Of a stretch of DNA of 64,000 nt, positions 10,888-20,774 are shown piece after piece. This DNA is from Gadus chalcogrammus (Eukaryota; Chordata; Actinopteri; Gadiformes; Gadidae): assembly GCF_026213295.1 (NCBI RefSeq), contig NC_079426.1, positions 21,349,639 to 21,413,638 of the forward strand, read 5' to 3'. Each line of letters starts with the position of its first letter. Within the stretch, counting starts at the first letter, position 1. The notes under the pieces were generated by a model. The model made no database searches and had not been told where the DNA came from. It saw only the letters and a program-made list of their open reading frames with translations. The position numbers and the translations under genes are program-made.

Positions 10888-11840
10888 CACTGGAAAAAGG
10901 GTTTTAAGCCGTACTTCATCTGATTATTATTTTGTAATTCAATTCAAATAAACATTTTTTGTTTTATTTTTAAAATAACTTTTTTTTATTTCAAAATACT
11001 GTGAAATATAGATATTTTTAATTAGGAGCTCAATTAAGAAATATCCATTTTGACAAATGTAAAATTTTAAGGTTGTGTATTCGACTGATTAATAATTTTG
11101 TCATTCAATCCAAATATTTTTTTTTAGTTTTCTTCCTAAAACACTTATATTTGATAAGGAGCTCAATTTAGAAATATTTGTTCAGACAAATGTACAATTT
11201 CAAGGTTACGTACAAGCCTGCGCATGCGCATTAAATACAAAGACGCTTACGACTACTGGACCAAACCGCAGTGTTGCCAACTTAGCGATTTTGGCGCTAT
11301 ATTTAACTACTTTTCAGACCCCTTTGGCGACTTTTTTTCAAAACAGCGACAAGCGACAAATCTAGCTTCTTTTTCAGCTGCTATTGGTGACTTTTGGCGA
11401 CTTTTTGAGGTGAAAGCACTATCGCTATTACCTCTTCACAACGAGCACCGGGTGCCTGCGCGGCCCCTCCCCCGTCTCAACGCACTTACAGGCAGCTCAG
11501 TCCTCGTGGTAAAAAGCAAACTCAGGAACCGGATGTCCTTGCAGACCTTAAACTCCATCCTATACATCCGATATGGATTAAAGCAGAGTGGATTAAAGCT
11601 GTCAGGTGATGCTTGCTTTGAGCACCAGCTGCCTGATCATGTTTTGAAGCTTTTTGGAACATCAGCTGCTTATTCATTCAAGGTAGCACCTACAGCTTAA
11701 CCTGCAGTAGAGAGCCTTGACCAGAGTGACGATGACTCACTGCAAGCTATATATTTGTCATTGGCTCAAGTTATGTAATATAGATGTGAACCATTACCCT
11801 TGTTTTTTTAAATTGGTTCAACAGAAGGCTTTTTCCAGTG
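10888..11840 (+). mobile_element. CACTG-ended element, copy A (internally deleted)
   Basis: It starts CACTGGAAAAAGGG, ends CTTTTTCCAGTG, and is flanked by CA on both sides. CACTR termini with a 2-3 bp target duplication are the signature of the CACTA/EnSpm group. Copy A keeps a short open frame (11224-11700) but lacks the segment after GATGACTCACTG that is present in copies B and C (about 300 bp in C), so it is a deletion derivative. Copies B and C lie at 19393 and 20775. Confidence 0.75.
11224..11700 (+). CDS. Short open frame of CACTG element copy A (158 codons)
   Basis: The frame starts MRIKYKDAYDYW and is shared with copy C, where it is 175 codons; here a stop ends it early. The middle, KLRNRMSLQTLNSILYIRYG, vaguely recalls the C-terminal dimerisation region of hAT transposases, but that is only an impression. 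The N-terminal third reads through a GGCGACTTTTT-type repeat and may not be real protein. It is probably a decayed transposon gene. Function unknown. Confidence 0.3.
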   Translation: MRIKYKDAYDYWTKPQCCQLSDFGAIFNYFSDPFGDFFSKQRQATNLASFSAAIGDFWRLFEVKALSLLPLHNEHRVPARPLPRLNALTGSSVLVVKSKLRNRMSLQTLNSILYIRYGLKQSGLKLSGDACFEHQLPDHVLKLFGTSAAYSFKVAPTA

Positions 11841-12117
11841 CAGGCGCAAAACTGGGGTCACGTAGATAGACCACAGTTCTGCGAGGGTGTTGCTTGTCAT
11901 CTGGAAATAAATATACTATTTCATCAACATAATGTATTGTGTTTTTATTATATTATCAGTAGGCCTAAGTAACGACTCAAAATGTAAAATATATTTATGG
12001 GAAAAATTCGGGACGATTCGGGACGGTTCAAAATGTTTTTCGGGACGTTTCTGGGACGGTGGTGAAAAAAAGTTAATTTTAGTCATATGTTTATTACCTA
12101 GTAATAGTCATATGTTT

Positions 12118-12487
12118 TTATATACAATAACAAAATGGTCATATAAGAAAAATGGGCTAACTGCTCGAACTTTATTGGCCAATACTTCTCTTATGGAACT
12201 AAATAAAACAAATTCAGTTTGATGATTTTGTGAGGCTTGGTCTAAAGATTTCATGGGGCGATTTTGTTGAATTTTTGGTTATTTTTGTAGCCTGTGAATT
12301 TTTTATTTTATCTTTTTAGGGATTTATAGATGCATCTGATTCTGATTCTTCTCTAATATTATGAAAGAATTTTGAGTCCAGGTCAATCTTGTGAGGAGAA
12401 ATAAGCCTAATTCACCATTTGCCAGCGTTGGGTGCAGTACTACAAATGTGGGTTTATAGGTAGTGCCAGTGGGGGTTATTGTGACCA
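12118..12487 (+). repeat. Dispersed direct repeat, copy 2
   Basis: Partner of 9650-9935 with the same landmarks. It also contains about 100 bp of unique T-rich sequence ending in TGATTCTGATTCTTC. Confidence 0.7.
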
Positions 12488-12649
12488 TACCTAAAAATGT
12501 CAAGAGTTTTCGACTTACGGTACAGGCTCTATTATGACTTTTACAGAATTTGAGAGAAAAAAAACGTTACGGAAAAAATAGGGGACCAATTGCTCAGACC
12601 CCTAATAATAATACAATATAATATATAGGTATTTATATAATATTATATC

Positions 12650-13188
12650 TAATATCACGGCCAAAAGCTATGTGCGCCTCGGATGATATTATGAACCACA
12701 AAGACTGCGTCTGACGTTTCTGGTACTTCCACAACAAGTAAAGACTCATAGTGGGGGTTATCTCGGCCATGATTGAGAAGAATTGAGGGAAAGGAACTTT
12801 GGCCTTGACTCTCTGAAGTCCATATTGAACCGCGACATGGAGGAGAAAGGGATTGTACTCCGGGAGCTGAGCTGCCGGACTGCCGCTGAGCTCCCCCCGC
12901 CAGTGTTGCTTGTCCGCTGGTCCACAAAATCTTAGCTATGCTCTAATTGGAGGGCGTTGGGGAAGTGGAGGGTAATCTTCAAATGTTCCCCCTCCCTACG
13001 TAGTAGGGGGCGCCAAAACTGACTCGCTCGTTTGGTAACTGTAGGCGGGGTACTTTCAGAAATGCATATCCAACTCAAAAAATCATGTACAGACTTTTTG
13101 TAGTTTGTATGCGTGTGGGAGCACCAGAGACCCAAAACAACACCCCAAATCCCAGGAAAAGTGTTGTTTTCATAATATGTCCCCTTTA
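12650..13188. mobile_element. Fragment of a TTAA-type long-inverted-repeat family
   Basis: It opens with CACGGCCAAAAGCTATGTG and TGATATTATGAACC, motifs also found in both arms of the element at 50392-51880. The part GGGTTATCTCGGCCATG near 12757 matches the inverted segment at 44150. The right end, CATAATATGTCCCCTTTAA, looks like a TTAA-bounded terminus. The left terminus is missing, so this is a partial or composite copy. The 90-codon minus-strand frame inside it is not convincing. Confidence 0.5.
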
Positions 13189-13858
13189 AATCATACTGAA
13201 AGGAAGTCAAGGTGATAATCATAAAATCTTTTTGAAGACAAACAATAGCGTACATCACGCAGTTCTCATTTTCTCATTGACCTCGTGGCCTCCATGGATC
13301 AGTGACTCTGTGACAGGAAGGGGCCGCCAGGCTGGGGACACCTGGCCGGGGGCAGCAGAGACCCCAAGGGATGTGTGTCCGCTGTGGCATCCGTACGCCA
13401 AGTAGAGCCTTACCCGCCTCAGACCCATCTGTCAACTTCCATCCATCCATCAGTCCACCCCTCCACAGATCCACCCCCAGCTTCCCCTTCACCCAGCTCC
13501 CCTCATATCTACCCATTCATGCCTTATTCTCCCTCACTTACCTTTAGTAATTATGAACTGTCGCAGCATTTTAAAGGACCAAGGCTTGTCTGAGCCAGGA
13601 CCTCGTGTTGTACCTCCCAAAGCATCTTCTGAGGCAAAGTAAAACCCCCCCTTAAACGTCCCAGTTTTACATATTCAAGGTCACCTTGAAAGAGATAAGA
13701 GTTGTGCAAGAGTATGATGTGTGAACTCCCTTTTTGTTATGGCCCGTAGCTAAACTGACCACAACAAAAACCCAGATTGCACTTGAGCTGTCGTTTAATA
13801 TGATGAAGTTGATGAATATAGGAACTCAACTGTACAGTGTACTGTTATTGTAAATGCA
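13189..13858. other. Non-coding interval
   Basis: Includes a CCATCCATC-type run at about 13440-13460. No gene recognised. Confidence 0.5.
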
Positions 13859-13896
13859 ATGTGTGTGTGTGTGCGTGTGCGTGTGTGTGCGCACGC

Positions 13897-13989
<93 letters not shown>

Positions 13990-14009
13990 TGTGTGTGTGT
14001 GCGTGTGTT
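13859..14009. repeat. Long (TG)n microsatellite
   Basis: About 150 bp of nearly pure TG with CG interruptions at both margins. Alternating purine/pyrimidine DNA of this length can adopt Z-DNA. All open frames across it are artefacts. Confidence 0.95.
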
Positions 14010-14401
14010 TGTTGCATGACAGTAAGTGTGCTCCGGGGATGTTCACAGCCAATTTCTCTCTATCTCTAAAACCAGTTTGTCTTATTAGAAAACTAAAATT
14101 GCGGTCACTTATATTCATATCAGCGTAAGAGCAGAAAATAAAGCCTTGAGTTACTTGTTTTCCAATATGTCTCGAAAAATGGACATGGATTAACATGCTC
14201 CCTTTCCTTGCAATAATTCTAAAATGTGCATAAGAAGAAAACAGCGACGGGTCTAGAGTTTCATTAGCCTTTACCAAGTATCCTGTTTGGTGTCTGGCCA
14301 TCGTCAGTCTTTTCCCAGACACTGGCCAGGGTCATGCAAGATCAGAACTAATCACATCCCAGTCCAGCAGGGGGCACCTTTTATGCCAGTCCATTGTAGC
14401 C

Positions 14402-14486
14402 ACACTCACACACACACACAAACACACACACACTACAGCCCCTTTCCGGGCACCCACACACACACCCGCACACACACCCGCACACA
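14402..14486. repeat. Interrupted (CA)n microsatellite
   Basis: Two CA-rich blocks separated by CTACAGCCCCTTTCCGGG. The second block carries a CACCCGCACA sub-repeat. Confidence 0.85.
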
Positions 14487-14489
14487 GTG

Positions 14490-15660
14490 ATACACTTCTG
14501 TGTCTCCAATTAGTAATAACCTTCATGTCTTTTATATCTTAATTTATATTTGTTTAATTGTCCTGTTGTGAAAGAACACATTTTGAATTGTGTAAGAAAG
14601 AAATAAAGGATAATAATTATCATGAATTTAAAGAATGCTTGTTTTTGTGTTTCGAATCCCAGCACTCTGTTCATAATTATTCTCAGCAGCTTTGGGCAGC
14701 TGTTTGTTCTTATTCACCCATTGGTACTTACTATTGCAATGGTTTTTTATGTTTTTATGTGTGTGTGTGAAGGCACTTTCCTTACAACAACAGCGGTAAT
14801 ATTGTCTCTTATGGGTCTTATAACCATTAGCATATCTTCAAGCTACTACCACTATGTCACAGGGGGGCACATATTGTAATCTGTGGGGTCTCACAGGAGA
14901 CAACAGATAGACGTCCGAACACAAACAAAGACAAAAGCTAAATAACTCAAAAAGCTGAGGAACACGACTCAACAGTGACAACAGGTGAACCCAATGAACC
15001 AATGAATACAAGTCAAACGGTCGACAGTAATGAGGGGGGCCTGGGGGGACATCTAGGGGTCATCACAAGCGACAGCCGTGACCTTCTGCTTAGAAAGCTC
15101 AGGGGGAAGAGGCAAGCATGTAGCTCCTCTAACAGCCTCTAGGTTGCCTGCTGTATGCTGGCAGAATGGCCAATTACCATAGACCGTTTTCACAAAGGCG
15201 TCCCTAAACTAGTGATGATGGGTCTACAACCCGTTCCCTGGATCATAAAGGAGCTAACCAATAATGAGTGTTTTGAGTTTTATTTGTTTCCCCTATAATG
15301 TCACCTGAAGAAAATGTGTTTAATTCTCATAATAGAGTGCAAATATTTGTTTTCTTCTTTTGATGAGGATCTCAGTGGCTAGTTATTTTCAATGAAATGA
15401 ATTTCAAGAGGTCCTGGTTCACAGTTATATTGTACTAATGATTTCTGCTGCTGTAGGATTCTCAAAAAAACAATGATGCTCCCTAGAGGGCAAAGCTACA
15501 CTGCTGCTGCTCATGTGTAAACCAATGGGTGGTCACCACTGACAACACAGGGGGAAGGGCTGGCGTGTCGCACAGGAACCACCCACGCATACATAACCTT
15601 GTTGAAGACAGCTTTCCCGACTGCATCAAGGGCAGCTTCTTGGCTGCCTAACACCCAGAG
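14490..15660. other. Non-coding interval
   Basis: No gene or clear mobile element. Open frames of 70-85 codons lack any domain. Confidence 0.5.
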
Positions 15661-15735
15661 GTAGAGAGGGGCCGTCATAGCTTAGAGCGCTGGACTCCCT
15701 GAGGACGGTATGTTGGTTTTAACCTTGAGGAGAAG
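15661..15735 (+). repeat. tRNA-like SINE relic
   Basis: TAGCTTAGAGCGCTGGACTCC resembles a D-arm with A box leading into an anticodon arm, and GGTTTTAACCTTG resembles a degraded B box. It is not a functional tRNA, because the stems do not close. Confidence 0.4.
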
Positions 15736-16039
15736 CCATAGCTGTGCAGAGAATATTTAACGTTACTACTTTTAGTCATGCAAATGACAAAATAACACGG
15801 GTTAGGTCCTGTCATGTGATTTAGTACAATGGGAGGGTTGTCCTTTTGAATATTTGAAATGTAATTCTTACAGTTTCTCCATTATGGACACTGTGGTGCC
15901 CTGTCAGCAGGGATGCTGTGTGGGAGCATGACTGAAACCCACCTGGGTCCTGGCCTGGGCCCTGCGGACCGGAAAGGGTCTGTGCCGGGCCGCTGGAGGT
16001 ATACAATGCCCTGACTCTTTAATCCAGCCACACATTCCA

Positions 16040-16113
16040 ATAGGAATTATTTTGGGGATGAGACCCAGAACCTCCCATCTGGGAGTCAAACACCCTATCA
16101 GGCACCCAACCAT
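16040..16113 (-). repeat. tRNA-derived SINE head
   Basis: The minus strand reads GATGGTTGGGTGCCTGATAG, then a CTCCC/GGGAG stem, then GGTTCTGGGTCTCATCCCC, in the order A box, anticodon-like hairpin, B box. The sequence beyond it toward 15860 may be the SINE body. Confidence 0.5.
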
Positions 16114-16237
16114 CCTGCAATAACCCCTGTGCCTAAACAGAAATTTGGTATCAATACATTTAATAACAAATTAATGTAAATAGCAACCCTTTGTAACATA
16201 CAAACATTAAATAATGATAAAGTAGTACTTCAATAAT

Positions 16238-16450
16238 AACAGACAGGCAGGTAGTCGGAAAGACAGGTTTTGTAACAATCGAGCAAGCAGGGGTTTATGA
16301 ACAGGCAGGTATACAGACAGGCGGGGGTTCAGTAACAGGCAGGTAGACAGATTGGGTGGTAGAAAGACGGGCAGGTAGACAGATTGGTGAGGTCCTGTAA
16401 ACAGGCTGACAGTCAAACAGGTGAGGGTCTGTAAACAGGATGACAGTCAG
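16238..16450. repeat. Degenerate CAGGCAGGTAGACAGA-type repeat
   Basis: Repeated AACAGGCAGGTA, GACAGATTGG and CTGTAAACAGG words at irregular 40-60 bp spacing form a decayed minisatellite. Confidence 0.65.
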
Positions 16451-16459
16451 ACCGAACAC

Positions 16460-17265
16460 AGGCAGAACCATGGTCGCCAGAACAACGGAACAGCAGAATA
16501 ACTATCTAAAGAATAACTCAATGAGGTCGAGGGCCAAGAGCGAACACTGACTGCTAAGGTCTAAACAACGATCTAGCCATGAGTGACTAGAGGAGCGGGG
16601 TGGATACGGCATGCTGATGATAGAGATTGCCGGCAGGTGTGCAGACAGAAGGAGATGAATGGATGACATAATCAGGAAGCGGAAGAAACAGTGATGCTGT
16701 CCCCCTAGGAGGCAGAAGTGGACGGCGGGAGCCTTAAACACGCATGTCATGCAAATACTTATGCGTTCAATACAAAACCTGCCATTGGCACATACACACG
16801 CACAGAAAAACATCCACATACATACAACGGGATGTTCCTTTACCACAATGGTATGCTCCACACATACCATTGGGAGCCCCTGCTAACAAGGAAAGCATTT
16901 CCCCGCTAGTTTATTACAAACGTTTATTAAATGTAGTTAGTCGGAGAGGCTATTTCTCGAAGGTGTTCACCAAATAAATCAAGACAAACCAACAAAATTA
17001 GGCATTCTGGAACTGCATAGCACATTGTCTCTGTAGCTACGCTTTGTGTTTCTTATCATGGAGAAGTGGAGGGGGTCTGCATGGATGTTCATCTGTAGCA
17101 CATCATCTTCACATTATAGAGATCAGCAGATGTCACCGGATTAGTGACGTCTGGGCGGGTTCTGCTGGGAATCACCCACACAGAACCGGATGAATGCAGG
17201 ATTCAGCCTGCAAGTAGAAATTCTGTATTTACTGTGGGAAGAAAAGGGATCCTTAACACTTAAAT
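16460..17265. other. Non-coding interval
   Basis: No gene recognised on either strand. Confidence 0.5.
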
Positions 17266-17267
17266 AC

Positions 17268-17352
17268 ACACGCACGCACGCACGCATGCATGTACGCGCA
17301 CACACACACACACACACGAATGTACACACACGCACACACACACACACACACA
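17268..17352. repeat. (CA)n/(CG CA)n microsatellite
   Basis: CACGCACG units pass into CACACA with GTAC interruptions. It immediately precedes the gag relic. Confidence 0.85.
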
Positions 17353-17354
17353 CG

Positions 17355-17625
17355 GCTGGGGTGCCGAGGAGGCGGTTGTCCCCCTTGCTCTGGCGTTGGA
17401 GGGGATGGCAGCACAGGTGCTGCTCGACCTGGACCAAGCGGACCAGCGAGACCTTCAGCCCCTGATCAGAGCACTGGAGAGGCGGTTCGGTGACCGGGTC
17501 TTCCGTGACCAGAGCCGACAGTTACTGTCTTCCCACTGCCGCAGGGAGCAAGAGAGCCTGGGGGTCTACGCTGCTGACGTCCAGCTCTTGACCCGACGCG
17601 GCTACCCGGAATTCTCCGCGGCTGT
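17355..17625 (+). pseudogene. LTR-retrotransposon gag fragment
   Basis: One frame reads EGMAAQVLLDLDQADQRDLQ, then PLIRALERRFGD, SRQLLSSHCRREQESLGVYA and ADVQLLTRRGYPEFSAA. This is the helical retrotransposon Gag pattern: hydrophobic WxxA-like lead, LxxALxxRFG, then RRxxExLxxYAxDxxxLxRxAYP. Start and end are missing: it begins at a microsatellite and loses similarity after about 17625. The following 200 bp may be LTR-derived but no terminus was found. Confidence 0.55.
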
Positions 17626-17849
17626 GTATGGGGGGACGTGCAACGTCTGGCCTGCAGGGGGAGTATGGGCAGGTTGGGAGCGCACTGGATTGGCTGGGGG
17701 GGGTTGGACCTGAGTGCGAGCAGGTGTCAGCATTCAGGCCAATCAGGGAGTGTTTGTATTTATGTGCCTGCTTTGTTGTCAGTAGGAACCAGACCGGGGA
17801 TTAGAGAGAGAGATCCAACGCGATCCCCACCAGAGATCGCAGGTCGCGG

Positions 17850-18358
17850 AGGCGAAAACATGGGTATTTTTTCTTTAGTTCGTCCGTGAACTTACATTTA
17901 CGTTTAGGCATGGCTGCAGATGTAATGTGCTGTTGTAAACAGAGTGGAAGCGGCAAGGTGCTCAATGTTGCCAGATTGGAAATGGCAAAGTAACGTACCA
18001 AAGGCTCAAAATGGTCGTATTTGGAGGATAATTATCGTGGCTCTGGCAACCCTGAGATCGGTCGCCCAATGACAGACTCTCTCTACAGTCAGCTCGCGCA
18101 AGAAGGTGGAACGTAAGGGAGATACCATTTCCAGAACTTGGAAGGCCGTAATAACCATAGACATATACAATGGTAATAACTAGTAGGTTATGTGAAAGAC
18201 CCAGAAACACAAATATGCGACGAGGCAAAAACAAATATGCGACGAGATAATGTCCGAAAACCGGACATTATCATCAATTAATAAAAAAAACCCGGACGCC
18301 CCGGACGGGACGTAAAAAGTGGACATGTCCGGGGAAAAGAGGACGTTTGGTCAGCCTA
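17850..18358 (-). mobile_element. 5' end of a hAT transposon
   Basis: On the minus strand the terminus reads GGCTGACCAAACGTCC followed by CTCTTTTCCCCGGACATG, a familiar fish hAT end. The untranslated leader leads to an ATG at 17911 opening MPKRKCKFTDELKKKYPCF, the usual N-terminus of one hAT transposase lineage. The frame then runs into unrelated sequence near 17850, so nearly all of the transposase is gone. Confidence 0.6.
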
Positions 18359-19140
18359 CCAAAGGTCTTGAGTCTTGTGTGGGGAATTGCCAGCTGGTCC
18401 TTGTCAGAGGACCTGAGGGGCCGCATGGGGTGTAGGGGTGGAGGAGGTCAGAGAGGTAACGGGGGGCAAGAGCATGACGGAACTTGTATGTGAGTAATAG
18501 AATTTTGAATTTAATGCAGATTAAGAACTTGACTGGCAACCAGTGGAGCTGCATCAGGGCGGGGGTGATGTGCTGCCAAGGCTTAATGCCAGTTAAGACC
18601 CTTGCAGCTGAGTTCTGCACATGTTGCAGTCTGTCCAGGGATTTAGAGGGGAGACCGTTGAGTATGGCGTTGCAGTAGTTCAGGCGGGTAGAAATAAAGC
18701 AGTGGAACAAGGTTTCCGTAACTAAGTCTGAGAGTGAGGGTCGGAGTCGTGCAATGTTCTTCAGGTGGTAGAATGCAAATCTTGTGACGTTCTTAACGTG
18801 GGACTGGAATGATAGGGTGGGGTCCAGGATGACACCCAGGTTGCAGACTACGGGTGATGGGGTGATGGAGCAGCCTTCCACTTTCAGGAGTAGATCACCA
18901 GCCTTCCTGAGCAGTGACTTGGGGGCCACTACCATGAGTTCAGTTTTATTGCTGTTCAGTTTGAGGTGGTTGGAGGTCATCCACGTTTTTAGTTCTTGCA
19001 GACAGTTGATGAGTGGACCAGGTGAGAGCTGAATGGAGGGTTTGGTGCTGATGTAGTTTGTGTCATCAGCATGTGGAAACTTAGGCCGTGGTGACGAATA
19101 ATTTGGCCAAGGGGGAGCATGTATAGGTTTTAGAGGAGAG
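18355..19140 (-). pseudogene. L2-type LINE reverse transcriptase fragment
   Basis: The minus-strand frame begins at the catalytic FPHADDT block near 19070. It continues MTSNHLKLNSNKTELMVVAP, NLGVILDPTLSFQSHV, FYHLKNIARLRPSL, LNYCNAILNGLPSKSLDRLQ, VQNSAARVLT, LHWLPV and LLLTYK, the standard order of RT motif D/E and thumb regions in L2-like LINEs. Upstream a PLL*NLYMLPLG trace extends to about 19140. Both ends are missing. The 3' side abuts the hAT terminus at 18358 and the 5' side abuts the Tc1 terminus. Confidence 0.85.
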
Positions 19141-19392
19141 GGCCATTGGAAAGCCTTTCAAATGGTGCACCATTTGTAAGGACCATGCACTTGTGGGATG
19201 AGCAGCAGAGCTGAGTATGTGGGTTGCCAAACACCTTATTCTGACATTGACTCGTTTGGTGTTTGGTGGATTGGATGATTGAAGTTTGAAGAAACAAGAC
19301 ATATTGGCAATTAAACAATTTATACATTTCACAAACAGGAGCCTCAGTAGTGTGTGGAATAACCATACACAGCCACAACAGCCTGGCACCTA

Positions 19393-20566
19393 CACTGGAA
19401 AAAGGGTTTTAAGCCGTACTTCATCTGATTATTATTTTGTAATTCAATTCAAATAAACATCTTTTGTTTTATTTTTAAAATAACTTTTTTTAATTTCAAA
19501 ATACTGTGAAATATAGATATTTTTAATTAGGAGCTCAATTAAGAAATATCCATTTTGACAAATGTAAAATTTAAAGGTTGTGTATTCAACTGATTAATAA
19601 TTTTGTCATTCAATCCAAATATTTTTTTTTTGTTTTCTTCCTAAAACACTGTTATATTTGATTAGGAGCTCAATTTAGAAATATTTGTTCAGACAAATGT
19701 ACAATTTCAAGGTTACGTACAAGCCTGCGCATTAAATACAAAGACGCTTACGACTACTGGACCAAACCGCAGTGTTGCCAACTTAGCGATTTTGTCGCTA
19801 TATTTAGCTACTTTTCAGACTCCTTTGGCGACTTTTTTTCAAAACAGCGACAAGCGACAAATCTAGCTTCTTTTTCAGCTGCTATTGGTGACTTTTGGCG
19901 ACTTTTTGAGGTGAAAGCACTAGCCTTGACCAGAGTGACGATGACTCACTGGTTCTGTGAGCTAGGACAGTCTGTCTGTGTCTGGAGGCAGGTCTGGAGT
20001 AGGTCTAACTCTGCCATTTAGATTGTTAATATATATTGTATATTGGTTGGTTCGATCCCTGCCTTCACCAAGCAGAGTATCGTGGTGTCTTTGACAAAGC
20101 ACCTAACCCTGATGTCGGGATGATATGTCGAATCCAGACAGAAGAGCCCCAAGGCCATGAAGCGGCGAGAGCCGAGCAGGAAAAAATGATGATGTTGATG
20201 TATACAAAAATATGTTATGTTTAAAAATGTTCATGTTTAAATGAGAAACAATTGTTTGATTAAATTGTAATCTTTTTGATTGGATAAAACAAATTATTTC
20301 TGATAGATATTTCTTAAATGAGAAACAATTGTTGGAGTGAATCAATATTTTTTTGTTTAGGATTTAACATACGATTTAAATGTATTAACTTCATTCAAAG
20401 AATAGAATTATACTTGGTGCCAAGTTGTATTATTTTGTTTTTATGAACATAGGAAATATTGTTTGAGGCAAGCTATATATTTGTCATTGGCTCAAGTTAT
20501 GTAATATAGATGTGAACCATTACCCTTGTTTTTTTAAATTGGTTCAACAGAAGGCTTTTTCCAGTG
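19393..20566 (+). mobile_element. CACTG-ended element, copy B
   Basis: It has the same termini as copies A and C (CACTGGAAAAAGGG ... CTTTTTCCAGTG). It is missing the central coding segment: the join GAAAGCACTA/GCCTTGACC skips about 300 bp that copy A keeps. It retains the 3' segment that copy A lost and holds a SINE-like insertion. It lies in the Tc1 relic beside an approximately 90 bp gap in the transposase, so its target duplication cannot be read. Confidence 0.75.
20042..20276 (+). repeat. SINE-like insertion within copy B
   Basis: This sequence is absent from copy C at the same point. It starts with GGTTCGATCCCTGCC (B-box-like) and contains GTGTCTTTGACAAAGCACCTAACCC, a motif typical of the body of fish tRNA-derived SINEs. 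It ends in an AT-rich tail, so it is a 5'-truncated SINE. Confidence 0.5.
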
Positions 20567-20774
20567 TTGTGTTGTTCACTCTGGCACGAACAGCACACCC
20601 AAGCTGATCCCATAAGTTTTCAATGGGGTTGAGGTCAGGACTGCTAGCAGGCCATCCTCTCCACTCCCACATTCTGGAGGTAGTCTCTGATAAACCCCAC
20701 CCTGTGGGGGCGAGCGTTGTCTTCTTGGAGGAAAGATTTCGGTCCCAGACTGTGGAGATATGGGATTGCCACTG

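Larger units (their letters stand above)
9942..12085. mobile_element. Degraded element with GGGACG-rich ends
   Basis: The left end reads CAGGGATTAAAATTAAC and is followed by GTCCCGGGGACG. The right side has GGGACG clusters and then GTTAATTTTAGTC, the inverted partner of the left end. Ends of the form CAGGG suggest a hAT relic. CACTG copy A sits inside it. No transposase domain survived. Confidence 0.35.

Noticed and set aside
13859..14128. Open frames of 60-90 codons (Cys-Val or His-Thr repeats) over TG/CA tracts
   Set aside because: Dinucleotide repeats have no stop codons in several frames; the frames mirror the repeat and have no domain.
15661..16113. Functional tRNA genes
   Set aside because: A- and B-box-like words exist but acceptor and other stems do not pair; they fit SINE relics better.
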